DNA of 48,434 nt, taken from positions 1 to 48,434 of the forward strand of contig NZ_SMTF01000022.1 in the NCBI RefSeq assembly GCF_004357985.1. Reading direction: 5' to 3'. Each line of letters opens with the position of its first letter. The first letter of the stretch is position 1. The DNA comes from Luteimonas aestuarii. Its GTDB lineage: Bacteria; Pseudomonadota; Gammaproteobacteria; Xanthomonadales; Xanthomonadaceae. Shown here piece after piece: positions 34,298 to 43,889 of the stretch. A program made the translations under genes and the position numbers. The notes under the pieces are model-generated. The model made no database searches. It saw only the letters and a list, made by a program, of their open reading frames with translations, and had not been told where the DNA came from.

Positions 34298-37200
34298 CAA
34301 TCGCTTTCGTGGCGCCAGTTGATCGAGCCGCGGCTTTCGATGGTGCTCGACTCGATCTCGATGTCGAAGCCGGCGCGCAGCAGGTACTTCAGCGTCAGCA
34401 CCTGTCCCGTGCCCAGCAGCGACACGCCGAAGCCCACGTACACACGCGGCGAGATCTGCTTGCCGATGCCCAGCACGCTGCCGCCCAGCGCACGCGAGTG
34501 CATCACGCCGGCATCGTCCAGGCCGATGTTGCTGCCCAACTGCCCGGCCAGCATGCTGCCGCCCGCGGTCAGGGCCGCCGACGCGGCATCGAGCTGGCGG
34601 CCCTCGGCGCTGGATACGTTGGAAATGGAGCGCCCGAGCGCCAGGTAGGACAGCGCCTGCGAGGTATCGCTTGCGGGGTTGGTCCAGACCTCTGCGTTCG
34701 GTGCCGACGCGCGGCCCGTGACGCTGATGCCGGCGGTGATGTCCTCGGCCTCGATCCGGCGTTCGGCGCGGATGTCGAGCAACGGGTCCGACACCGGGCC
34801 GTTGTTGAACACCAGGTTGCCGCGGGTGATCTGCAGCTCCTGTCCGTAGGCGCGGTAGCGCCCGCCCACTTCAAGCCGGCCGTAACCGAGCATCTCGCGG
34901 CCCGGCTGCGCACGCACGCGCAGGTTGCCGCCCAGCGTGCCGTCCAGGCCGAAGCCGCGCAGGCGCACGTCGTCGCCCATCGCCAGCGTCAGGTCCAGCA
35001 GCAGGCGCATGCCGGTGCCGCGCTCCGGATCCACCGGATCCAGCACCACCACGTCCGGGGAGACCGATACGCCATCGTCGAGCCGCTCGAGGTCGAGCAG
35101 CGCGCTGGGAACCGTGACCGTGCCGCTGACGTCCAGCGGCCGCCCTGCGGCATAGCGCAAGGTGATGTCCGGGTCGGCGACAAGGCGCAAGTCGCGCGTG
35201 TCCGACAGCAGCACGTCGCTGCCATGCAGTTGCAGCACCAGTGGCGCATCGCCGCCACGCCAGTCGAGGCTGCCCGTGGCCCACAGCGTGCCCTCCCCGG
35301 AACGCACGCTGCCGGTGATGCGTGCGCTGCCGTCCGGCAGCGCATCCAGCACGATGTCGCCGTCTTCCAGCAGTAACGCCATCGCCGGCAGTTCGGTACG
35401 GAAGTCGGTCAAGCGCGCGTATCCGCCCAGCGCCGGTTCGGCGCGCGTACCCGCCAGCGTGATCCGCCCGGTCAGCTGGCCGGTCGGCTCGACGATGTCG
35501 GGCGAGAACAGTTCGATCCAGGTCAACTCGCTGATGTCGATCGCGATTTCGCCATCGAGCGGCGAGAACGCATCCCATCCGGTCGCTACCCGTGCATCGA
35601 TCAGCCCACCCTCATTGAAGGCCGAGCGCAGCGTGGCCTGGATGCGCGTCGGGTCGAACGCCGCCTGCAGCGCGAGCTCGCGGTAACCGACGATGTCGCG
35701 GCGCGAGCGTTCGCTGTTGCGCAGGCCGCCTTCCGCGGAGGTGATCGCCACCTGGCCCTGCCACGCGCCACCCACCGGCCGCAGCTGCCCATCGATGTCG
35801 ATGGCGCCACGCAGGATCCACGGGCGTCCGCCATCACGCTCCGGCAGGTAGGTCGACAACAGCGACAGCGGCACCGCATTGCCGTTCACCGCCACGCCAC
35901 GCCGCGGCCAGTCCGCGTTGGCACACAGCGCGCCGGTGCCGTTTTCCGCGGCAAAGCAGCTCTCCGACAGCGTGAACGCACTGCCACGCTGCGTGAACTG
36001 CGCCGGCGACTGCAGCCGCCATGCCGCGCCGCGCGTGGGCGCGAGCCGCAGCGAAGCCAGCGTGCCGCGCCAGCCCTCGCCCTGTCGTTCGGCATTGCCG
36101 GCCAGCGCCAGCGCACCCAGCTGGCTGCGGGTCGTGGCCTCCATTTGCAGACGCTCCACCGATCCTTGCGCATCGACGCGCAGTGCATCGAGTTCGATGC
36201 CGGCCGCCAGTTCGCGCGCCTCGACCTGCAGCGCGCCATTGCCCGTGCGCCACGGCAGCCGCCCCTGGGCGCGCAGCGTCGCCGCGCGATAGTCGCCCCA
36301 GCGCAAACCACTACCGTCGAGATCGACATCCACGTCGGGCGCGGTGCGTGCGCCCGCAAGCTGCAGCCGGCCGCGCAGCGTGCCCGCCGCGTTCGGCAAC
36401 AGATCGGCCAGGTCGAGTGGCGCGAGGCGTGCGTCCACGTCCAGCACGTCGGCCAGCCGTCCCTTCGCATCGATGCGGCTGCTGCCGAGCGTCAGCGCGA
36501 TGTCGCCGGCATAGTCGGTGCGCGTACTGCCGGGCGCAGGTGTCTGGATCGACACGTTCGCGCGCCCGTCCAGGCGACGCCCGCGCAGGTTGCCGCCGAG
36601 GTCGCTGGCATCGACAACGATATCCAGGCCCTCATCGTCGCGCGTATTCCCGGTGGAGGTGAAGCGGCCATTGACCGCGCCGCGCCAGTCCGGCGCGAAG
36701 TATCCGGGGTCGAAACCCGCCAGCGCCGCGTCGATCTGCCACTGCAGCGCAGGCGCCCACGCCACGTCGCCGGTCGCGTCCAGCGTGCCGGTCGGCATCG
36801 CCACGTGCGCGCGCTGGAGGGTCATGCGCTCGCCATCGCCGCGGCCGTCGAAATCCAGCAGCGCCTGCTGGCCGTCGCGCGACAGCGTGGCCTTGCCGAT
36901 CGCCGCCCAGGCCGCGGTGCGCCCGGCGATGCCGAAGTCCGCGTCCACGCCGATCGCCGGCGCCGTGCCGGGCGTGCCGTCTTCATCGCTGCCGGTGTAG
37001 GTGAGTCCGCGGGCATTGATCGCGAACTTGAAGGTGGCATCGTCCGGCTGGCTGAAGTCGCCGCGGCCACGCGCCACGATGCGGCCCTGGAAGGCATCGA
37101 GCACCAGGCGCTCGATGTCCAGCACCTGGTCCTCGATGCGCAATGCCGAGGGCTGCAGCACATACACCGCGCCGTCCCGTTCCACCCGGCCCTGCGCACG

Positions 37201-38229
37201 CATCGCGCCACCCTCGCCATCGGCGCGCAGCGAGAACGCCAGCGGCACGCTCGCTTGGCCGCTGCCGGAGAGCAGCGCAGGATCGAACGCATCGGACGAT
37301 GCCACCAGCGTCCACACCGGTACATCGGCGCCACGCACGCGCAGGTGGGCGCGCGCCTGCGTGGGGCCGCGACCGGACAGCACCACGTCCATCGAGGCCA
37401 GGTCGCCGCGCGCCACCAGGCCGATGCGCGGCCGCGTGCGGCCCAGTGGTGCCGGCAGCAGGGCGCCCGCCGACAGGTCCATGCGGTAGTTGTCGCGCGG
37501 CGCGTAGTCGCCGTGCACGCGGAACACGCCGCGGTCGCTGTGCACCACCAGCTCGGCCACGCGCAGCCAGCCGTCGCGCGCATCGAGCCCGCCGCGCACG
37601 CGGGCGATGTCGATCACCGGCACCGCGGCCCGGGTGACGCGCAGGCCGTCGACCTCGATGACATCGGATTCGAGCGAAAGCGGCAGTTCGATCGCCGGCA
37701 GCGATTCCGGCCAGCGCGGGAGTTCGAACGGTTCGTCCGCGGCGACCGGCAGATCGAGCGTGGCATCGACCACCTGCAGCCAGTCCAGCCGAAGGCGCCT
37801 GCCGATCAGCGGCGTGATCTCGGGATTCAGCGTGACGCGCGCCGCGGTAAAGGTCAGCACCGTGGGCGTGGCGCAGTTGCCGAACGCCACCGGCTTGCCA
37901 TCGACGTCCGGGCAACCACGCTGCACGTAGCGCACGTCGTGCATGGTCAAGGGTCCGCGCACCGGGCCTTCCGCACGCGACCAGGTCAGCTCCGTTCCCG
38001 CGGGCAGCAGGCCGACGATCCGCGCCAACAGGAAATCGCGGCCCCCGAACGTGGACAGCAGCCAGTACAGGGCCACCGCCGCCAGCAGTGCCAGCGCCAT
38101 GCTGCCGATCGCGCTACGGATCGCCAGCTTTCGCATCCGCGCATGGCGACGCGCGCGCAATTCGGCGATGCGCGCCTCGCGCTCCTCGGGCGTCAGGTCG
38201 TTCGGCAGGCGCGGCCGTCTGAACGCCAT
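34297..38229 (-). CDS. tamB: TamB: inner-membrane AsmA-like lipid-transfer/translocation protein
   Basis: ATG 38229, one base after the tamA stop, opens a 1310-residue product, close to the usual TamB size. A basic N-terminus (ARRHARMRKLAIRSAIG) precedes a single signal-anchor helix (SMALALLAAVALYWLLS, about 42-58). The rest is a long periplasmic beta-taco of repetitive strands ending in the conserved DUF490/TamB C-terminus (RRIEAEDITAGISVTGRA, SYLALGRSISNVSSAEG, GVSLLGTGQVLTLKYLL, GFDIEIESSTIESRG). TamB spans the periplasm and partners TamA. Recent work assigns TamB-type proteins to phospholipid transport to the outer membrane, earlier work to autotransporter secretion. It is translated from the tamA-tamB transcript. 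Confidence 0.94.
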   Translation of the reverse strand: MAFRRPRLPNDLTPEEREARIAELRARRHARMRKLAIRSAIGSMALALLAAVALYWLLSTFGGRDFLLARIVGLLPAGTELTWSRAEGPVRGPLTMHDVRYVQRGCPDVDGKPVAFGNCATPTVLTFTAARVTLNPEITPLIGRRLRLDWLQVVDATLDLPVAADEPFELPRWPESLPAIELPLSLESDVIEVDGLRVTRAAVPVIDIARVRGGLDARDGWLRVAELVVHSDRGVFRVHGDYAPRDNYRMDLSAGALLPAPLGRTRPRIGLVARGDLASMDVVLSGRGPTQARAHLRVRGADVPVWTLVASSDAFDPALLSGSGQASVPLAFSLRADGEGGAMRAQGRVERDGAVYVLQPSALRIEDQVLDIERLVLDAFQGRIVARGRGDFSQPDDATFKFAINARGLTYTGSDEDGTPGTAPAIGVDADFGIAGRTAAWAAIGKATLSRDGQQALLDFDGRGDGERMTLQRAHVAMPTGTLDATGDVAWAPALQWQIDAALAGFDPGYFAPDWRGAVNGRFTSTGNTRDDEGLDIVVDASDLGGNLRGRRLDGRANVSIQTPAPGSTRTDYAGDIALTLGSSRIDAKGRLADVLDVDARLAPLDLADLLPNAAGTLRGRLQLAGARTAPDVDVDLDGSGLRWGDYRAATLRAQGRLPWRTGNGALQVEARELAAGIELDALRVDAQGSVERLQMEATTRSQLGALALAGNAERQGEGWRGTLASLRLAPTRGAAWRLQSPAQFTQRGSAFTLSESCFAAENGTGALCANADWPRRGVAVNGNAVPLSLLSTYLPERDGGRPWILRGAIDIDGQLRPVGGAWQGQVAITSAEGGLRNSERSRRDIVGYRELALQAAFDPTRIQATLRSAFNEGGLIDARVATGWDAFSPLDGEIAIDISELTWIELFSPDIVEPTGQLTGRITLAGTRAEPALGGYARLTDFRTELPAMALLLEDGDIVLDALPDGSARITGSVRSGEGTLWATGSLDWRGGDAPLVLQLHGSDVLLSDTRDLRLVADPDITLRYAAGRPLDVSGTVTVPSALLDLERLDDGVSVSPDVVVLDPVDPERGTGMRLLLDLTLAMGDDVRLRGFGLDGTLGGNLRVRAQPGREMLGYGRLEVGGRYRAYGQELQITRGNLVFNNGPVSDPLLDIRAERRIEAEDITAGISVTGRASAPNAEVWTNPASDTSQALSYLALGRSISNVSSAEGRQLDAASAALTAGGSMLAGQLGSNIGLDDAGVMHSRALGGSVLGIGKQISPRVYVGFGVSLLGTGQVLTLKYLLRAGFDIEIESSTIESRGSINWRHESD

Positions 38230-38230
38230 G

Positions 38231-40126
38231 CTAGAACTCCGCGCCGATGCTGAGGCCGATGGTGAACGGCGAATCCGGATCATCCAGGCCACGCGCGATG
38301 TCGAACTTCAGCGGCCCCACCGGTGAACGCCAGCGCGCGCCGATGCCCACGCCCGTCCGCCATTCCGGCTTGCGCCCGTCGAACGCGCTGCCGCTGTCCA
38401 CGAACACCGCCGCGCCCCAGTTGCCCAGGAAATAGCGCTCGTACTCGACGCTGGCGGTCAACACGTTCTTCGCACCGGCTGCGTACTCGCCGCCTTCGGT
38501 GAACACCCGCGGCCCCACCTCGCGCCACTCGTAGCCGCGGATGCTGCGGTCGCCGCCCGCGTAGTAACGCAGGCTGGGCGGCATGTCCACCAGCGCGTCG
38601 GTGAAGGTGTAACCGGCCTCGCCGCGCACGATCAGGCGGCTGATGTCGCCGATGCCCATGAACCACGACGCGCGCAGGTGCGCCTGCACGAAACTGGCGT
38701 TGGAGCCCAGGCTGTCGAGGCCGCCGCGCAGCACCAGCGAGCCGCCGATGCCGCTGCGCGGGAAGGTGCGGTCGTCCACGTTCACGTACTCGGCGCGGAT
38801 GGACGGATAGGTGAAGGTCGCATAGCGATACGCTTCCGGCGCAAGCGCGCCTTCCTCGTCCACTTCCTCGAAGAACCAGCGCTCGCGCAGCGCGTGGATC
38901 GATGCGACCAGGTTGGTCGTGGGGCTGTACTGGCCGCTGCGACTGCCGATCAGCTCAAGCCGACGGGTATCGATGTAGCTGGTCTGCTCGTCGTAGCCCT
39001 GCAGGCTGATGGTGTACCAGCCGTCGCGCCAGGCGAATGCCGGCACGCGGTACTGCAGGGTCAGCGTCTTCCGCCTCTGCGCATAGTCCAGCTGCGCCAA
39101 CGCCTTGTGCCCGCGCTGGTTGACGTAGCGCCGCTCCACGCCCATGCGGATACCGGCGCCGCTGTCGGTGCCGTAGCTCACGCCGGCGGTGTAGATGCTG
39201 CGCTTGGCCGGGCTCAGCGACACCTTCACCGGCACGCGCTTGCTGCCGTCCTCCATCACGATGGCCTGGTCGGCCTGCGCCTCGATGTCGATGTCGCCGA
39301 AGTAGTCCAGCCGCGTCAGCGACGTGCGCAGGCGGTCGAGTCGGCCCTGGTGGTAGTACTCACCCTCGTTCCAGTAGATGAGGTTCTCGAGGATGTCCGG
39401 GCGGATGATCTGCCGCGTCTGCTCGATGGTGGTGGGGCCCATGTCGTAGCGCTGGCCGCTGGTCCACACCAGGTCGATGTCGGCGGCGAAGTCGGCACGC
39501 GTCACCTCCACCCGCCGCGAGGAGAAGTCCGCGTCGAAATAACCGCGTTCGGTGAGGCGGCGGCTGATGCGCGTCTTGCTGGCCTCGTAGTCGACGTGGT
39601 TGAGGATCGAGCCCTTGCCCGGCAGGAAGTTCGCCAGGTCCTGCTGCAGGTAGCGGTCGTCGTTGCCCTCGCCGATGATCGCGATGTCGGCATTGCGCAC
39701 CCGCACCGGCTGGCCGGGGTCGACGCGGATGGTGATCGATGCGCCGGGCGCGCCTGCGCCTGGTGCCTCGCGCCCGTCCGCACCGATATCGCCATCGTCG
39801 TCGCGGCGCACGGGTTCCGACGCCCCCGCACCACCGTTGCCTGCACCCGCGCCCTCGCGTTCGATGGTGATCGTGGGCGAATAGAACCCGAACGGCTCCA
39901 GCGCCTCGCGCGTCTGCGCCTCGGCCTCGCGCAGCATGTAGGAGAACCGGCGCCAGCCCACGTCGGTGCCGATGGCATCGACCAGCGCCAGCGACACGCG
40001 CACGTTCTCGGTCATTTCTTCGTCGAGCCCGACGATCTCCACCCGCTCGACCACTACCGCCCCCGCCGTGCCGGTTGCGGACAGGAGCAACACGGCGGTG
40101 GCGAGGAGGAAGGGTCGGCGGCGCAT
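38231..40126 (-). CDS. tamA: TamA: Omp85-family outer-membrane assembly protein
   Basis: ATG 40126 begins MRRRPFLLATAVLLLSATGT, a Sec signal peptide ending near AGA|VVVE. The long open frame upstream is not protein-like. The 631-residue protein has three POTRA domains (about 25-290) and a 16-strand Omp85 barrel (GDRSIRGYEWREVGP near the lid-lock region, FDIARGLDDPDSPFTIGLSI then a terminal Phe). POTRA1 carries an unusual Gly/Ala/Asp-rich stretch at about 91-129 (GAGAGNGGAGA, DDDGDIGADG), absent from E. coli TamA as I recall it. TamA inserts outer-membrane proteins together with TamB, whose gene starts one base after the tamA stop. Confidence 0.93.
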   Translation of the reverse strand: MRRRPFLLATAVLLLSATGTAGAVVVERVEIVGLDEEMTENVRVSLALVDAIGTDVGWRRFSYMLREAEAQTREALEPFGFYSPTITIEREGAGAGNGGAGASEPVRRDDDGDIGADGREAPGAGAPGASITIRVDPGQPVRVRNADIAIIGEGNDDRYLQQDLANFLPGKGSILNHVDYEASKTRISRRLTERGYFDADFSSRRVEVTRADFAADIDLVWTSGQRYDMGPTTIEQTRQIIRPDILENLIYWNEGEYYHQGRLDRLRTSLTRLDYFGDIDIEAQADQAIVMEDGSKRVPVKVSLSPAKRSIYTAGVSYGTDSGAGIRMGVERRYVNQRGHKALAQLDYAQRRKTLTLQYRVPAFAWRDGWYTISLQGYDEQTSYIDTRRLELIGSRSGQYSPTTNLVASIHALRERWFFEEVDEEGALAPEAYRYATFTYPSIRAEYVNVDDRTFPRSGIGGSLVLRGGLDSLGSNASFVQAHLRASWFMGIGDISRLIVRGEAGYTFTDALVDMPPSLRYYAGGDRSIRGYEWREVGPRVFTEGGEYAAGAKNVLTASVEYERYFLGNWGAAVFVDSGSAFDGRKPEWRTGVGIGARWRSPVGPLKFDIARGLDDPDSPFTIGLSIGAEF

Positions 40127-40512
40127 GCGGCCAGCATAACCGCGGGGTGTCAACGCGCGATTAACCGGGCGGGGTGTCGCAACGAGGATCGATGCCCAGG
40201 GATGGACTGCGCGCGGCATTCGCTGCCGAAACCTGGTCATCCCCGCGCACGCGGGGTGAGGAGGGGTTGCTTGCGAGCGCTTGGCTCGCACCCGTCCGAA
40301 TGCCCAAGCGCTGCACGCACGGGCCGGAGGCCGAGGACCCATGGACGTTCTGCTTGCGCATCCAGATTCCTGGATGCCACGACGGCATGCCGTGCGCAGG
40401 CCATCGCCGTCCGCCATCGAAGCGGCACCCTGCTGCAGGTCGACGGCAACGCCCATCGGTGCCCGCCTGCGCGGTCATGGTGGCGACGGGGCTGTGCGCC
40501 CCACGCGATGGA
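40127..40512. other. Gene-free stretch between glyS and tamA with a REP-like repeat
   Basis: It contains GTCATCCCCGCGCACGCGGGG with a 6-bp stem (40241-40246 with 40251-40256), related to the repeats at 14605 and 25514. Open frames here lack motifs. It should hold the tamA promoter and the glyS 3' end, but no convincing hexamers or T-run terminator were found. Confidence 0.45.
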
Positions 40513-42783
40513 TCAGGTGGACAGGTGCTCGATGGCGGCCACGCTGCCCAGCCGGTCGGCGAGCCGCTTGAGCAGGGCCAGGCGATTACGGCGCAGGTTG
40601 TCTTCTTCCACGTTGACCATCACGCTGTCGAAGAAGGCATCCACCTGCGGCCGCAGGCGGGCGAGGTGCGCCAGCGCATCGACGTAGTCGCCCTTGGCCA
40701 GCGCTTGCCCGGTCTCGGCATAGACCGCTTCCACCGCTTCGGCGAGGGCGGATTCGGCCGGTTCGCGCAGCAGGTCCTTGTCCTCGATGGCCGGAATCTC
40801 CTCTCTTGAAGCCGCGCCTTCGGCCTTCTTGAGGATGTTGTTGATGCGCTTGTTGGCGGCGGCCAGCGCCTCGGCCTCGGGCAACTGCGCGAAGATGCCG
40901 ATGGCGTCGATGCGGCGGTCGAAGTCGTAGAGCGATTTCGGCTTCAGCTCGGCGACGGCGTTGAAGTGCGCGCCTGGCACGCCCTTGTCGGCGTAGTAGC
41001 CGCGGAGGCGGTCGAGGATGAAGTCCTGTAGCTCGACAACAAGGGGAGAGACGCTGAACTCGTCCAATGACTGTCCTTGCGCCCCAGAATGTTCACGCAA
41101 CTTTGTCATTACCCAACTGCCGTCCAGCGCATCGGCTTCTGCCATGCGGATCCCGGTATTCGCGAAATGCTTTTCGCGTTTCCCGGGATCGCTGGGGGCC
41201 GTCGAGGCTACTCCCAACGCAGATTGCATGATTGCAAGCGCAAGAAGGCTTTGGATATCAAATTCGAACCCACTCTCGATAATCGTCCGCGCCAAGCCCA
41301 ACGCATTGCGCCGCAGCGCGAACGCATCCTTGTTGCCGGTCGGCTTGAGGCCTGCCGCAAACCCGCCGGCCAGCGTGTCCAGGCGTTCGGCGATCGCCAG
41401 CACCTTGCCCAGCGGCGACAGCGCGATGTCGTCGCCGGCGAAGCGCGGCTGCCAGCTTTCGTCGATGGCATTGGCGATGGCGGCGCGGTCGTCGCGCGAC
41501 AGGTCGGCCAGCGACGCGTCCTGCATCGCATAGTGCCGGCCGGCGATGCCCTGCAGTTCCGGGAACTCGCCCACCAGCCGCGACTGCAGGTCGGCCTTCG
41601 ACAGCAGCGCGGCGCGTTTCGCCAGTGCGGCGTCCACGCCCACCTGCGGCGCGATGGCTTCGGCCAGCGCGGCGACGCGCTGCACCTTGTCGGCCACCGT
41701 GCCCAGCTTGGCCTGGTAGGTCACCGACGCCAGGCCGTCGTTCATCGACGCCAGCCCCTGCTTCATGTCCTCGACGAAGAAGAACTTCGCGTCGGCGAAG
41801 CGCGGGCGGATCACGCGCTCGTAGCCCTTGCGGATCTCGCTGTCGTCCTTCGGCTCGACGTTGGCGATGCCGATGAAGCGCGCTGTCAGCCGGCCGCCGT
41901 CGTCCAGCACCGGGAAGAACTTCTGGTTCGCCTCCATGGTCGCCACCAGCGCTTCCTGCGGCACGGCGAGGAACTCTTCCTCGAACGTGCACGACACCGC
42001 CTTCGGCCACTCGTTGAGGCAGACCACCTGCTCCAGGTTGTCGGCCTCGATGCGCGCAGTGCCGCCCACGGCCTTCGCCGCGGCATTGACTTCATCGACG
42101 ATGCGGCGGCGGCGCTCGTCGGCATCCACCAGCACCTTCGCGCCGCGCAGTGCATCGATGTAATCGTCCGGCGACGAGATCCACACCTGCTTGTCGTGCA
42201 GGAAGCGGTGGCCGCGGCTGAAGCGGTCTGACTTCACGCCGAACACCTCGCCGTCCACCACGTCCTTGCCCAACAGCATCACCAGCCACAGCACCGGGCG
42301 CGCGAAGGCATGGTCGTGGTCGCCCCAGCGCATCGGCTTGGGGATCGGCATGCCGGCGATGGCCTCGCGCACGATCTCCGGCAACAGCGCGGCGGTGGTC
42401 GCGCCCGGCGTCACCGCGCGGTGCACGAAGCGTTCGCCCTTGGCATCGGCGGTCCTGCCGAGCTGCGTCCAGTCGACGCCGGCCTTCGCCGCGAAGCCCT
42501 GCAAGGCGCGCGTCGGCTGGCCGTCGCCATCAAGTGCGATGTTGAGATACGGACCCAGCACTTCCGACGCCTGCTCCGGCTGCTCGACCGCCACCCCCGG
42601 CAGCAGCACCGCAACGCGGCGCGGCGTATGCAGCGGCTTGGCGTCGCCGCGCTCCACCGCAACCCCGCGCTTGTCCAGCGCCGCCAGCACGCCATCGAAG
42701 AACGCCTGCGCCAGGCCGGGCAGGGCCTTGACCGGAAGTTCCTCGGTGCCGAGTTCGATCAGGAGGGGACGTTGTTCGCTCAT
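40513..42783 (-). CDS. glyS: Glycine--tRNA ligase beta subunit, with an extra internal segment
   Basis: ATG 42783 gives 756 residues, beginning [20 protein letters not shown], the standard GlyS N-terminus. The open frame continues upstream only through repeat sequence. Conserved stretches include [72 protein letters not shown] and the anticodon-binding [22 protein letters not shown]. With GlyQ it forms the alpha2-beta2 synthetase that charges tRNA-Gly. E. coli GlyS is about 690 residues. Here about 50 extra residues lie between TIIESGFEF and [14 protein letters not shown], encoded by a lower-GC patch (41036-41286). The frame is intact and the gene is essential, so the insert must be tolerated. 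Confidence 0.95.
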   Translation of the reverse strand: MSEQRPLLIELGTEELPVKALPGLAQAFFDGVLAALDKRGVAVERGDAKPLHTPRRVAVLLPGVAVEQPEQASEVLGPYLNIALDGDGQPTRALQGFAAKAGVDWTQLGRTADAKGERFVHRAVTPGATTAALLPEIVREAIAGMPIPKPMRWGDHDHAFARPVLWLVMLLGKDVVDGEVFGVKSDRFSRGHRFLHDKQVWISSPDDYIDALRGAKVLVDADERRRRIVDEVNAAAKAVGGTARIEADNLEQVVCLNEWPKAVSCTFEEEFLAVPQEALVATMEANQKFFPVLDDGGRLTARFIGIANVEPKDDSEIRKGYERVIRPRFADAKFFFVEDMKQGLASMNDGLASVTYQAKLGTVADKVQRVAALAEAIAPQVGVDAALAKRAALLSKADLQSRLVGEFPELQGIAGRHYAMQDASLADLSRDDRAAIANAIDESWQPRFAGDDIALSPLGKVLAIAERLDTLAGGFAAGLKPTGNKDAFALRRNALGLARTIIESGFEFDIQSLLALAIMQSALGVASTAPSDPGKREKHFANTGIRMAEADALDGSWVMTKLREHSGAQGQSLDEFSVSPLVVELQDFILDRLRGYYADKGVPGAHFNAVAELKPKSLYDFDRRIDAIGIFAQLPEAEALAAANKRINNILKKAEGAASREEIPAIEDKDLLREPAESALAEAVEAVYAETGQALAKGDYVDALAHLARLRPQVDAFFDSVMVNVEEDNLRRNRLALLKRLADRLGSVAAIEHLST
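41036..41286 (-). other. Lower-GC in-frame segment within glyS
   Basis: Codons for about residues 500-582 use many A/T-ending triplets (ATT ATC GAG AGT, GAA TTT GAT ATC CAA), unlike the C/G-ending usage on both sides. The encoded text ([35 protein letters not shown]) does not align with the usual GlyS. It looks like a horizontally acquired patch or old insertion. Confidence 0.6.
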
Positions 42784-42807
42784 TCCGGACTCTTCATTCT
42801 TTTCGCC

Positions 42808-42904
42808 CCCTCCCCCGCTTGCGGGGGAGGGCTGGGGTGGGGGCACGGGACGTCGCGCGCCCCCCTCCGCCCTTCGGGCACCTTCCCCCGCAGGCGGGGG
42901 AAGG
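42808..42904. repeat. Palindromic repeat in the glyQ-glyS gap, same family as the oleC insert
   Basis: Two 10-bp hairpins flank a GGCTGGGGTGGGGGC box: 42808-42831 (CCCTCCCCCG with its complement) and 42881-42904 (CCTTCCCCCG with its complement). The box and both hairpin types also occur in the oleC element. It fills the 124-bp gap between the two synthetase genes and would be transcribed. Confidence 0.75.
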
Positions 42905-42907
42905 ACA

Positions 42908-43813
<906 letters not shown>

Positions 43814-43841
43814 CACGAAAGGCGGTTTTCGGCGGCGCGCT

Positions 43842-43847
43842 AGTATA
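43842..43847 (-). promoter_or_regulatory. Candidate -10 box (TATACT) of glyQ-glyS
   Basis: On the minus strand, TATACTAG lies 28 bp upstream of the glyQ start, in the 76-bp gap to the divergent gspE-like gene. No good -35 is visible. Confidence 0.5.
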
Positions 43848-43889
43848 GCGGCGAGCCCATCGCGCTCCGCCCGGAGCCACGAGCCCGCC

